Shown here: one piece after another, positions 1 through 7,473 of the stretch
How positions within the stretch are numbered: position 1 is the first letter of the stretch
How the letters are laid out: the number at the start of each line of letters is the position of its first letter
DNA from: Gammaproteobacteria bacterium
GTDB taxonomy: Bacteria; Pseudomonadota; Gammaproteobacteria; SZUA-229
Direction of reading: 5' to 3'
Assembly (NCBI GenBank): GCA_030637945.1
Contig: DAOWFN010000093.1
Location: forward strand, 1-16,903
DNA: 16,903 nt
Program-made: the position numbers and the translations under genes
Notes under the pieces: model-generated
Told to the model about the DNA's origin: nothing
Databases searched by the model: none
The model's input: only the letters and a program-made list of their open reading frames with translations

Positions 1-861
1 AATTTTTCCATCATGGAAATACGGTGCGGTTAAAGCCACGTTACGCAGTTGCGCCACCTTAAAGAACATGCGGTCATCTTCATCTTTTGTCACCATGTAC
101 ATGCCCTGATCCGTCTGGTTCTCATAAGGATTTTCCTTACCCAGCGGTTCATAGGTTTCACCGCCGAGCAGTTTTCCATCATGGCAAGACTTGCAATCGA
201 TCCTCATAAACGCTCTTAACCCGCGCTGCTCAACATCACTCAACGCACTTGCATCACCATTCATAAAATCATCAAAACGACTCGGCGTTATCAGGGTACG
301 TTCAAAGGCAGCGATAGCTTCGGCAATATTCTGATAAGTAATCGCCGGCTTGTTTTCGGGGAATGCTTTTGCAAAAACACTTTGGTACTCAGTTATGCCC
401 TGTATCTTTTGTTCCACTGTCTTCTCGTCGGGCATACCCATTTCGATCGGGTTAAGAATCGGCCCTTTCGCTTGCTCGACCAGGTCTTCTGCACGACCAT
501 CCCAGAATTGACTGTCCTGCCAACCGGCATTTAATACCGTCGGGCTGTTACGCGTTCCGCTCTCACCTTTTGCCCCGGGTGAAGTGGGCAGATTATCAAC
601 ACCGGCAAAACCATTTTCTAAAATGTGGCAGGAAGCGCAGGACTGTTTGTCATTGATAGACAGGCGTTTTTCAAAATAAAGTTTTTTACCCAACGCGATG
701 CGTTCCGGCGTATCATCTTCCGACCCCGGCATGGTCGGAGGCAGGGGTGAAAAAAAACGGTTTGCGCGAGACATGAGCAGATCGACATCACCGGCAAAAG
801 TGTTCGCTGTCATCAGTAACAGACATGCCGTTGCTATCCAGATATTATTTTTAACCTTCAT
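1..861 (-). CDS. Dihaem cytochrome c peroxidase (CcpA/MauG family), 3' end cut by window edge
   Basis: The frame is open from ATG at 861 to the window edge (287 codons), so the C-terminus is missing. A signal peptide of about 23 residues ends in TFA-G. Two haem-c motifs are visible: CASCH at residues 75-79 and CKSCH at 223-227. Between them lies the family signature FWDGRAEDLVEQAKGP (119-134), followed by NPIEMGM. This is the arrangement of periplasmic dihaem peroxidases that reduce hydrogen peroxide with electrons from small cytochromes; MauG-like enzymes share the fold and cannot be excluded without the C-terminal part. It is the last visible gene of a minus-strand run, 25 bases after the cytochrome b561 gene, with GAAGG about 8 bases before the ATG. 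The neighbouring cytochrome c and b561 are plausible electron donors (inference). Confidence 0.9.
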   Translation of the reverse strand, partial: MKVKNNIWIATACLLLMTANTFAGDVDLLMSRANRFFSPLPPTMPGSEDDTPERIALGKKLYFEKRLSINDKQSCASCHILENGFAGVDNLPTSPGAKGESGTRNSPTVLNAGWQDSQFWDGRAEDLVEQAKGPILNPIEMGMPDEKTVEQKIQGITEYQSVFAKAFPENKPAITYQNIAEAIAAFERTLITPSRFDDFMNGDASALSDVEQRGLRAFMRIDCKSCHDGKLLGGETYEPLGKENPYENQTDQGMYMVTKDEDDRMFFKVAQLRNVALTAPYFHDGKI

Positions 862-886
862 GATTTTTAGCCTTCTCATCATCACC

Positions 887-1570
887 CTATTTCTCGCCAG
901 GCTTTTTAATACTGTCGATAGAAATTTGGATCGTTTGATTGTCTGATTGTTCATTCAGGAGATTACTGCCTTCCCCTTTATTCTGATCTGTGTAGTGAAA
1001 ATAGCGATAACCATTCACCATGGCTGAAATAAAAGCGCCTTTCCCCTTTAAATCATGCAGAAATACGGTCACGATATGAAAGATTGAAAAAATGATTATC
1101 AGGTTAGCCAGCGTACTATGAAGTTCGAACATCGCTTGCCCGAAGACAATATGTGAAGAGTTATACAGCAAGCCACTGATTGCACATGCCGCCAAAATGA
1201 GAAACAGCACCGGATAGATGGGCAGCCATAATGGATTATGCGCATACCAGTTCGGCAATGGGAAGCGAGCAAAACTGATATAAAACTTTAACATCTGAAC
1301 CATCGCCTGCAACTGCGATCTCTCGGGAACAAAGGCGCGCCAGTTACTGCTGCCGGGGAAAAACAGAAGGATCACTCGAAGAAAGAGTGTCATCAGTATT
1401 ATTTGCCCCGCTATAAGATGCCAGTCCAACCAGTACGCATAGTTAGCTTCATCATGCGCCAAAGCCCATGCGCTGATGGCCTGAAAAATAACGCCGGCTG
1501 CGATCAACCAATGACTCAAACGCAGCCAGCCTGACCACACCAGTACATAGCGAATATTCTCTTGCTGCAT
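887..1570 (-). CDS. Cytochrome b561-family membrane protein (b-type haem, four TM helices)
   Basis: The 227-residue protein has four hydrophobic helices (about 14-37, 51-71, 114-136, 150-172). Four histidines sit where the b561 / hydrogenase-type b cytochrome family holds two b haems: H20 (LSHW), H51 (WHLIAG), H151 (ELHS) and H165 (FHIV). The last 50 residues are polar and probably cytoplasmic or disordered. Such proteins pass electrons between the quinone pool and periplasmic partners. Here the partners would be the cytochrome c encoded just upstream (34-base gap) and the dihaem peroxidase just downstream. The ATG is touched by an AGGAG; AAGG lies about 7 bases upstream, a more usual spacing. 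Family assignment is firm; the electron route is inferred from gene order. Confidence 0.9.
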   Translation of the reverse strand: MQQENIRYVLVWSGWLRLSHWLIAAGVIFQAISAWALAHDEANYAYWLDWHLIAGQIILMTLFLRVILLFFPGSSNWRAFVPERSQLQAMVQMLKFYISFARFPLPNWYAHNPLWLPIYPVLFLILAACAISGLLYNSSHIVFGQAMFELHSTLANLIIIFSIFHIVTVFLHDLKGKGAFISAMVNGYRYFHYTDQNKGEGSNLLNEQSDNQTIQISIDSIKKPGEK

Positions 1571-1604
1571 CTCCTGGCCTTTTCTCTCGTCTTGTTACTG
1601 TGCT

Positions 1605-2045
1605 TTACATACCGGGATTCATTTTACGCTTACCGTGCATCTCTTCAAAATGTTTATCGAAACCAGCCGGCTTATCTATGTTGCCTTCATAGATATAAGA
1701 CGCAATCTTTTGTGCATCGTCACTGGTAACAGAAACCGGAGGCATAATATTAAACTTACGTATCGCGCCACGCATTAACGTTTTACCTGCATCCTGCTTC
1801 TCGACCCAGTTTGTCACAGCAGCAACGAACGATGTTTTGTCCGGATAAGCGCCTATGTAATGCATCCTTACAGCGATGATGGGCGGCGCAACTCGCTTAC
1901 TCATATCCATACCGCCTTCGGTGCCGTGACAGGCTGAACAATAAGTCTTATATAATTGACCTCCTTCGGCCACATCATCGTCTGCCTGTACAGCATGGGA
2001 TACAAGACTCAAAGCCAGCACTAAAAATGATTGTATGATCTTCAT
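1605..2045 (-). CDS. Periplasmic monohaem cytochrome c
   Basis: The 146-residue protein has a clear signal peptide (residues 1-21, ending AVQA) and one haem-c motif, CSACH, at 36-40. M101, in the sequence NIMPP, is the probable sixth iron ligand, the normal class I cytochrome c layout. The C-terminal helix (IASYIYEG) also fits class I. GGGGA lies about 8 bases before the ATG. It sits between a 66-residue protein gene and the b561 gene with gaps of about 35-45 bases, so it is probably cotranscribed. The likely role is a soluble electron carrier between the membrane b cytochrome and the peroxidase (inference from context). Confidence 0.9.
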   Translation of the reverse strand: MKIIQSFLVLALSLVSHAVQADDDVAEGGQLYKTYCSACHGTEGGMDMSKRVAPPIIAVRMHYIGAYPDKTSFVAAVTNWVEKQDAGKTLMRGAIRKFNIMPPVSVTSDDAQKIASYIYEGNIDKPAGFDKHFEEMHGKRKMNPGM

Positions 2046-2090
2046 GATGATGTCCCCACAAAACGATGAATATTTTTATTTACATATTCT

Positions 2091-2291
2091 TTAATGATCA
2101 AAAAGCCTGTTCATAGCGTCCACTCCGGCATCAACGACTTCCTGCAGCTCTTTAGGGTTATCTTCATTTTCACATGCCAGCGCTGTGTAGATAGCCAACG
2201 ACTTTAATGCACAAGCTATTTTAGCGACTTCTTCAGCTGTTTCATCATCAAGCTTTACGCCTTCTTTTACTTTCCACATTTTTTCAGTCAT
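2091..2291 (-). CDS. Small helical hypothetical protein, 66 residues
   Basis: I do not recognise this family. The protein is acidic and predicted mostly helical, without signal peptide or membrane segment, and has two cysteines (residues 27 and 40, in IACALKS and LACENED). AGGA lies about 10 bases before the ATG. It is embedded in a same-strand gene run, 62 bases after the four-helix membrane protein gene and 45 bases before the cytochrome c gene, which supports it being real. A cytoplasmic accessory or regulatory role for the cytochrome cluster is possible, but nothing in the sequence shows it. Confidence 0.6.
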   Translation of the reverse strand: MTEKMWKVKEGVKLDDETAEEVAKIACALKSLAIYTALACENEDNPKELQEVVDAGVDAMNRLFDH

Positions 2292-2353
2292 GATATTTTT
2301 TTCCTATAACTTAAAGAGGACAGATAATAATTAATCCTGTCCACGATTTTTAA

Positions 2354-2752
2354 TCACTGAATATTTATTTTACGATAAGCGAACATCGCAATAAATGTCC
2401 AGACAAGCGACCGTAAAACCATCGCGATTACTGTGCGCATCTCATACGATCCGCCACCACGGATATACAGTCCAAATATCACATACACGATAAGTGTTGC
2501 AATAACGATAATCACTGACAACCTTACAGCCCATCGTTTTTGCATCCACAAACCTGCGCCCGCGATGATATAAACAAAACCCGCTATAAAATTAAACCAC
2601 ACGACGAACGGCACATAATTGCCCGCCGCCTGCCGGTCCGCGCCATCAATAAATATAACAGAACCACCTGACTTGATAGTAAGCAAACCAAACAATACTG
2701 CAACTGCGGTAACTATCCATATACCGATAGAACGGTTCAATTTCACAGACAT
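2354..2752 (-). CDS. Small integral membrane protein with four TM helices
   Basis: The 132-residue protein has four hydrophobic stretches (about 9-28, 47-70, 75-98 and 105-125) separated by short polar loops (KSGG, QKRWAVR, RGGGSYEMR). There is no haem motif and only one possible ligand-rich loop, so it is not an obvious cytochrome. It is the first gene of the run that ends in the dihaem peroxidase; AAAAGG lies about 13 bases before the ATG. I know similar small four-helix proteins only as uncharacterised. A role in quinone interaction or assembly of the downstream cytochromes is a guess from position. Confidence 0.75.
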   Translation of the reverse strand: MSVKLNRSIGIWIVTAVAVLFGLLTIKSGGSVIFIDGADRQAAGNYVPFVVWFNFIAGFVYIIAGAGLWMQKRWAVRLSVIIVIATLIVYVIFGLYIRGGGSYEMRTVIAMVLRSLVWTFIAMFAYRKINIQ

Positions 2753-2917
2753 GACAAATTTTACCTTTTGAACCTGGAGCCAGTACTTTACTTAAATCAA
2801 ATATCTATCAATTAGCGACTGAAAATAACAAATATATTCCGATATTTATCAATAATCAGACTACTCTCGCTGACGTTTTGTTCACGGGATAAAATCAGTA
2901 GGTAAAGATCAGTAACA

Positions 2918-2952
2918 ACAAAAAAACCGGACCAAACGCCGGTACTTTTGTT
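2918..2952 (-). terminator. Rho-independent terminator behind the 40-residue CCGSCGGE gene
   Basis: Read on the minus strand, ACCGG, an 8-base loop and CCGGT are followed directly by a run of T. The A-rich sequence before the stem can extend the pairing with the T run. It starts about 26 bases after the stop codon at 2978. It separates this small gene from the cytochrome cluster beginning at 2752. Confidence 0.7.
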
Positions 2953-2977
2953 CAACAATCGTTATCTAGGCAGGTGA

Positions 2978-3100
2978 TTATTTCCTTTCCTTATCCTGAT
3001 CTTGAGGCTGACTTATCACCTCTTTATCCTTCTCTTTGTTTTTATCCTGTTCATTTGTATGATTAGGCGCTTCACCGCCACAGCTACCGCAACAACCCAT
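2978..3100 (-). CDS. 40-residue Cys-rich protein, MGCCGSCGGE N-terminus
   Basis: This is a short gene with good signals: GAGG 8 bases before the ATG, a TAA stop, and a terminator 26 bases downstream. The product starts MGCCGSCGGE, putting three cysteines within residues 3-7, and continues as a highly charged Lys/Glu/Asp/Gln tail without hydrophobic segments. There is no signal peptide, so it should be cytoplasmic. The CC-x-x-C cluster could bind a metal such as copper, zinc or an iron-sulphur centre, or act as a thiol-redox site; the tail looks disordered. I recall short proteins with this opening in other gammaproteobacteria but know no function. It lies 175 bases downstream of the lipase-maturation-factor gene. 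Confidence 0.7.
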   Translation of the reverse strand: MGCCGSCGGEAPNHTNEQDKNKEKDKEVISQPQDQDKERK

Positions 3101-3275
3101 ATCTTTATCCTCATATAATATTTTACGAAGTAAAGATGCTAACGCAACACACTGTCCGAATCCTTGACCTGAGGCAACCCTGCCACAAATTCTGACCAGA
3201 CGACAAAATGACTTAGGCTACACTCTTTAGAAATAAATAAAGATGCCTGTGTGAACATCAGCCATTACTTTCTAC

Positions 3276-4757
3276 CTATGGATGCCTCGGCCTAACATAA
3301 GGAAACTGCCCCAGATACTCACGTTTCCACCACTCGCCCGTATCTGAGCGTTCTTTGGTAGAGGTAAACCAGTACTGATATGCCTGCACCCTGAGATATC
3401 GAGGCGGTTTCTCTGGAAATGGATTATGTTCTAACAACGCAACGACTTCCGGGGAACCCTGATGAACGCGAGTAAGAAACCGGTCAAACCAGTACAGCAT
3501 ATCCTGCGACCTCGGTGGTACGAACCAGATCATCCAGTCTAGCCTAGGCTGATGCGGTATGATGAATGCAGGTTTTTCATCAAGCGCTCCCGGTTTATAT
3601 TTGAACGCATAAACTTTCCATTCTATACCGTCATCGGAACCTTCAAGCTGTAATTCATGGCGCTCTATCTGCATGTTCGGAAACACATGAAATATATGCC
3701 CCACCCCCCATAAACGAACTAGCGTGGTGGTTTTCTTCAGAGCATCAGGAATATGCACATTCGATACCATGCCGGTAAACGCCGTGGTACTGCTAACAAG
3801 TATCATAAAAGCAAAAGCAGGCAACACATAGTTACGTTTAATTATTCTGCGACTGCTTTCTACATCGCTCTCAAATGAAACATAAAAACATAGACGCCGA
3901 GGCAGAATCTTTTTCAGGATACCGTCATCGAGCAAGAACAGGCACAGTACGATAGTCAATAAATTTATCCAGTTATGGTTGCTTGTAGCGATAATGATTA
4001 TCTGCATAACGATGGTGATAGCGGCTGCAGACAGACGGAACTTGCGCGGCAAAAAAATAAAAAATGGCACGATCAATTCTGTAAACAGCACCAGTACCAC
4101 ACCGCTTTGAAGCACCCATTCGGGGAGCTGATGAAAATACCATGCACCCGCATGCGGCAGCGGCTGTGTTTCAAAATAATAATTAAGCGTTGTCAGGTTT
4201 GCCCAGCTTGGATCACCACTGGTAATTTTTGAAACCCCGGACATAAAACGCAGACGAAACAGCAGCCAGTGAAACAGGAACAGTAATAGATGACTGGGCC
4301 CACCGGTTAAAAATATGGCGAGAAAACCGGCCTCCAGTAACAAGGTATCCCATTGAAACATGAGAAAGGTCTGCCCTGCATGGAGCAGTGAGAGATACAA
4401 AACGAATAGAACAACGAGAGACCATACCGGCTTGATACCGATAAGCAGCAACAAGGAAACGATACAGCCCAGGATCGTTACTGCCTGCAGCGCGAAGTCA
4501 CTGCTATCAAACCAGAACAGTGTCGGTTTATACAACCACGCTATCGTGCCATGATTCTGATAGATGTAATCCAGCAACTCGGCAAACGGCAAAATACCAT
4601 TCGCTCCGACCAGTCCGGTAATCTGTACACCAAGTGAGAGGAACGCGACGAAATAGATGACCGCCAGCAATTTTATGAACAGGCCACTGGCAAGCTGGTA
4701 GTTATCTACCGTACGCAGAGAAGCCGATATGTAGTGCAGGTATCTTTCCACAAGCAT
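3276..4757 (-). CDS. Lipase maturation factor (LMF/DUF1222) family membrane protein
   Basis: The 493-residue multi-pass protein carries the hallmark blocks of the LMF family: FQWDTLLLEAGFLAIF (134-149), FRLRFMSGVSKITSGD (167-182), ETQPLPHAGAWYFHQLP (196-212), NWINLLTIVLCLFLLDD (262-278) and, in the soluble C-terminal half, GSDDGIEW (373-380) and HQPRLDW (402-408). Vertebrate LMF1 is an ER membrane protein needed for lipase folding and disulphide handling. Bacterial members are common but largely unstudied, so a role in exported-protein folding is only an analogy. It appears to be a single-gene unit with its own promoter (see 4825-4853). The start codon is preceded by GTGAGATAA, a weak ribosome site. 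Confidence 0.9.
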   Translation of the reverse strand: MLVERYLHYISASLRTVDNYQLASGLFIKLLAVIYFVAFLSLGVQITGLVGANGILPFAELLDYIYQNHGTIAWLYKPTLFWFDSSDFALQAVTILGCIVSLLLLIGIKPVWSLVVLFVLYLSLLHAGQTFLMFQWDTLLLEAGFLAIFLTGGPSHLLLFLFHWLLFRLRFMSGVSKITSGDPSWANLTTLNYYFETQPLPHAGAWYFHQLPEWVLQSGVVLVLFTELIVPFFIFLPRKFRLSAAAITIVMQIIIIATSNHNWINLLTIVLCLFLLDDGILKKILPRRLCFYVSFESDVESSRRIIKRNYVLPAFAFMILVSSTTAFTGMVSNVHIPDALKKTTTLVRLWGVGHIFHVFPNMQIERHELQLEGSDDGIEWKVYAFKYKPGALDEKPAFIIPHQPRLDWMIWFVPPRSQDMLYWFDRFLTRVHQGSPEVVALLEHNPFPEKPPRYLRVQAYQYWFTSTKERSDTGEWWKREYLGQFPYVRPRHP

Positions 4758-4824
4758 TTATCTCACAGACTTTAGTGACATGCCTCGCAATGAAAAATAA
4801 ATGGATTATAAAATCTCCTTCCAT

Positions 4825-4853
4825 TTTATACTTGCTCTTACTCAGGAAATCAA
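4825..4853 (-). promoter_or_regulatory. Sigma70-type promoter for the LMF-family gene
   Basis: On the minus strand TTGATT and TATAAA are separated by exactly 17 bases (4 of 6 and 5 of 6 consensus matches). Transcription would start near 4818 and leave an untranslated leader of about 60 bases. The rest of 4758-5041 is AT-rich, with no further gene and no convincing terminator for the operon ending at 5042. Confidence 0.55.
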
Positions 4854-5041
4854 CAGCATTTAACTCGCTATCTATACCACATGTTCAGTCACGCAGTTTG
4901 TAGAATTTCTTTACATAATAGATTTTGTAAAAACACCTGTATAGCGGCACTAACCTATGCAGAAATTTTAGTAGAAAAAGTTTTCAGATTTATTTATGCG
5001 GAATTTTGCTAATGATGCTTAAACAACAAAGATATTGTTAC

Positions 5042-5563
5042 TTATCGAGAAAGAATATCTTCCACAAGCTGAACAGCCTCTGGCGATGTCCATTCCTTTG
5101 TACCAACGATGCGGCTAATAATTTTACCGTTACGATCGATCAAAAAGCTTGTAGGCATGTTGGATACTTCATACAGATCACTCACCTCACTTTCCGGATC
5201 CAATAAGATGGGAAAACTTAAATCAAGTAATTTTGAAAATGTTTCAATCCTGCCTCGAGAACCTTCATCGACAGAGACAGCAGCTATCACCAGTCCACGC
5301 TCTCTATATTTCTGCCACAGTGTTTCCATGCCCGGCATTTCCGCACGGCATGGTATACACCATGTCGCCCAGAAATTAAGCAATATGACCTTGCCCTTGT
5401 AATCAGCCAGACTAGTATTACCACCGCGCAGATTTTCTGATAAAAAAACGGGAGCGTCATGCCGCGCCGCCTCGGGCACAACAACCAAATCGGCAAGGGG
5501 TGTCACTGCCTGAGCTATTGTGCTCATCAGCAGTAACAACGAAAAAATAAGTTTATTACTCAT
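5042..5563 (-). CDS. TlpA/ResA-type periplasmic thiol-disulphide oxidoreductase
   Basis: The 173-residue protein has a signal peptide (1-19, ending IAQA), then a thioredoxin fold with the active site WATWCIPC (C69 and C72) and the cis-proline loop MPTSF (P137). The insertion typical of TlpA/ResA proteins is present (VSVDEG followed by FSKLLDLSFPILLD). Such proteins keep target cysteines reduced, typically apocytochrome c CxxCH pairs or copper-binding cysteines of oxidase assembly proteins. It is the last gene of the five-gene operon starting at 9096, 53 bases after the cytochrome gene. No clear ribosome site precedes the ATG. Partners in the operon with paired cysteines (cytochrome CQMCH, barrel CC, lipoprotein C340/C352) are plausible substrates. 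Confidence 0.9.
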   Translation of the reverse strand: MSNKLIFSLLLLMSTIAQAVTPLADLVVVPEAARHDAPVFLSENLRGGNTSLADYKGKVILLNFWATWCIPCRAEMPGMETLWQKYRERGLVIAAVSVDEGSRGRIETFSKLLDLSFPILLDPESEVSDLYEVSNMPTSFLIDRNGKIISRIVGTKEWTSPEAVQLVEDILSR

Positions 5564-5616
5564 AAAAAATATCTGTAATCAACTATGAGCAAACAATCTA
5601 TCACCATAATTAATTA

Positions 5617-5955
5617 CTAACGTGACTGCTCAACAATGTACTCGAGCACCATTTCGGTTTCGTCTTCAGTCAGAGGCGGCACACTAGCCTGCTGCATCCT
5701 CTGCTGCATGGTTGCAAGAATCAAACGCCATTGATTCGGTCTCAGCATGCCAGGCTCAGGCAGCTGATGACACATCTGGCACCTGCCTTCGAACAGGCTT
5801 TTTCTAAAAGCACTTCGTTCAGCGCTCGTCATCTCTGTTTCAACCTGAGCTGATGCGAGCTGTTTAGATGTGTCCGCACCTTCGGCTGCATGTACAACCA
5901 TCAAAGGCAATGCAGAAAGTAATAAACATGAAAATAATATCTTGATCATCTTCAT
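5617..5955 (-). CDS. Small periplasmic monohaem cytochrome c, CQMCH type
   Basis: The 112-residue protein has a signal peptide (1-23, ending VVHA), a charged linker, and a compact haem domain with CQMCH at 59-63 followed by QLPEPGMLRPNQW. M83 or M87 (in TMQQRM) is the probable second axial ligand. PPLTEDE then leads into the last helix. Its start codon overlaps the stop of the redoxin gene by 4 bases (ATGA), so the two are translationally coupled. A dedicated cytochrome paired with a CPVC redoxin and a TlpA suggests it delivers or removes electrons for this operon's redox chemistry, or uses TlpA for its own haem attachment. Confidence 0.85.
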   Translation of the reverse strand: MKMIKILFSCLLLSALPLMVVHAAEGADTSKQLASAQVETEMTSAERSAFRKSLFEGRCQMCHQLPEPGMLRPNQWRLILATMQQRMQQASVPPLTEDETEMVLEYIVEQSR

Positions 5956-6509
5956 GGCAAAATCTGCAGCGTTTCCGCCAGTTTTACGCCGTCTTTATAA
6001 TCTTCATTCATCCTGACGATACCTGTACCATCGATAACGACTGTCGTACCCATGGAGGCCTGATACATTTTAAATACTGCCTGATTGAAATCTACCAACG
6101 TTGTAATGTCCGCATAACCGTTAGACAACTGCTCATCGCGAGATGCCAAGACTGAGCCACTCACATAATCCACAAGAAAGAATCTAACATCAGGAAAGTT
6201 TGGTATTACATTGTTACGCATATCATCTGCATGCTCATCACATACAGGACACCACATAATAAAATAAAGCACTACAGCATCTTTAGGAATCGCAAGCTCT
6301 GCATAAAGACCACGGCTGTTACCAAGTGTATCCAGCATCGAAAAGTCTGGTGACTGCTGCCCTACTCGTGTACCGATAGTTCCTGCCTCAACGGCTGGTC
6401 GTTTATCATCACCTGAGGGTGCCAGGTCATCGCTAATCCCACTACATCCAGCAAGGCTGAATGAGGTGACAAGCAATACAGCTGGCATAATCAATCTAGC
6501 GGAAAACAT
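5952..6509 (-). CDS. Redoxin-domain lipoprotein with CPVC active site
   Basis: The 185-residue protein has a type II signal peptide with lipobox LAGC (C22), a disordered linker, then a thioredoxin-like domain: GQQSPDFSML (50-59), the active-site region YFIMWCPVC (C87, C90) and the final strand region GTTVVIDGTG. The position that is cis-proline in TlpA proteins is G154 here (SMGTTV against MPTSF in the neighbour). This is unusual for a disulphide reductase and fits a metal-binding or Sco/peroxiredoxin-like role. The 3' end overlaps the cytochrome gene by 4 bases and the 5' end overlaps the barrel gene by 14 bases. Outer-membrane or inner-membrane anchoring cannot be decided with confidence. 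Confidence 0.85.
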   Translation of the reverse strand: MFSARLIMPAVLLVTSFSLAGCSGISDDLAPSGDDKRPAVEAGTIGTRVGQQSPDFSMLDTLGNSRGLYAELAIPKDAVVLYFIMWCPVCDEHADDMRNNVIPNFPDVRFFLVDYVSGSVLASRDEQLSNGYADITTLVDFNQAVFKMYQASMGTTVVIDGTGIVRMNEDYKDGVKLAETLQILP

Positions 6510-7467
6510 GACTAACCCCCAAGGTTACAATATCAGTCACCGGGAAATTCTGGCCCTGGCCATCAACCGGATCGGCATGGATAAAGCTGAGTTTATAGAC
6601 CCAGTCGCGGTTCATCGTCGAGTATGCTGCTATAACGCCAATCGAGTTCTTTTCCATCTCGCTAACATAATAGGGTCGACCGTCAATACTTCCGGCATCT
6701 TCCTCAAGATGTGAATAGGTAAAACTAAAAGTCATCGTATCCATGTTTTCGAGAAAGTGGGTATAACCAAAAGTAGCAGTTCCCAGCACCCTGTCACCTA
6801 ACTCCTTTTTATAAGGTTCGACATATTTACCATATTCACGATTAACATCTCTCTCAAGGTATTTACCATATGAAAACAACAATGACGCATTCCATGGATA
6901 AATGGTCTTATCGAGCAGGATGTTACCGTCAAGACGATAGAATCCCCGTCCGGTAATATCAAAACTGTTCTCTACATTGTCATATGGGGAAATACCTGTC
7001 GGCACAGTTAAAGCCATACCAAAGTAAGCAGCGGGAATCAGATCTTTCCAGTCTCGTACTTTCCAGACACACTTGATGCCATCGAAAGCTTCATAGGTAA
7101 GACCAAGCGTCATATCACCCAGACCACTGGTATTCGATGACAGACCGGTATACTGGTTACTGTTCCACACGTAGGGCGCTACGATGGCCGCCTGCCAGCG
7201 CGGAGCCAGTCGATGAGCATAACCAAAACTTAGACGATACTGATTAAGATCAGATCCTGCTGGATCATTATGATAATCACCATCGCTATCCCAATAACCA
7301 TCATAGCTCTCCGCACTCAGGGAGATATCAACCATGGACTTCGAGAATTTGGGCAGGATCAGCGAAGTAGCCGAACCACCGCCACAACAGGAAGCCGCCC
7401 AAAGGGGCGGCGAAGAAAAACAGATGACCCCGGCAAACAGGGCCATCTTTGTTTGTGACAATACCAT
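6496..7467 (-). CDS. Outer-membrane beta-barrel protein with CCGGG mature N-terminus
   Basis: The 323-residue protein has a signal peptide (about 1-25, PPLWAA) followed immediately by SCCGGGSATSLILPKF, with C27 and C28 adjacent. The remainder is alternating amphipathic strands rich in aromatic and glycine residues (GYAHRLAPRWQ, GLGDMTLGLTYEAF, FGYTHFLENMD) and ends VSHVFR, close to the usual terminal aromatic of outer-membrane proteins. It resembles transporter-like barrels of the Phenol_MetA_deg type. The vicinal cysteines are at the start of the mature protein and could bind a soft metal. AASC is a poor lipobox, so lipidation is unlikely but possible. It lies 6 bases after the lipoprotein gene, clearly in the same operon. 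Confidence 0.8.
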   Translation of the reverse strand: MVLSQTKMALFAGVICFSSPPLWAASCCGGGSATSLILPKFSKSMVDISLSAESYDGYWDSDGDYHNDPAGSDLNQYRLSFGYAHRLAPRWQAAIVAPYVWNSNQYTGLSSNTSGLGDMTLGLTYEAFDGIKCVWKVRDWKDLIPAAYFGMALTVPTGISPYDNVENSFDITGRGFYRLDGNILLDKTIYPWNASLLFSYGKYLERDVNREYGKYVEPYKKELGDRVLGTATFGYTHFLENMDTMTFSFTYSHLEEDAGSIDGRPYYVSEMEKNSIGVIAAYSTMNRDWVYKLSFIHADPVDGQGQNFPVTDIVTLGVSHVFR

Positions 7468-7473
7468 TACAGC

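Noticed and set aside
2753..2917. Search for a sigma54 element or TGTGT palindrome upstream of the cytochrome cluster
   Set aside because: Neither element was found; TGGCTCC near 2780 on the minus strand lacks a matching -12 half, so this cluster is not placed in the same regulon.
3975..4232. Plus-strand frame inside the LMF-family gene
   Set aside because: It overlaps conserved LMF membrane blocks on the opposite strand and shows no protein-like features of its own.
5024..5041. AACAA...TTGTT hairpin at the end of the five-gene operon as a terminator
   Set aside because: The stem is only A/T pairs with no T run after it on the minus strand; too weak to call.
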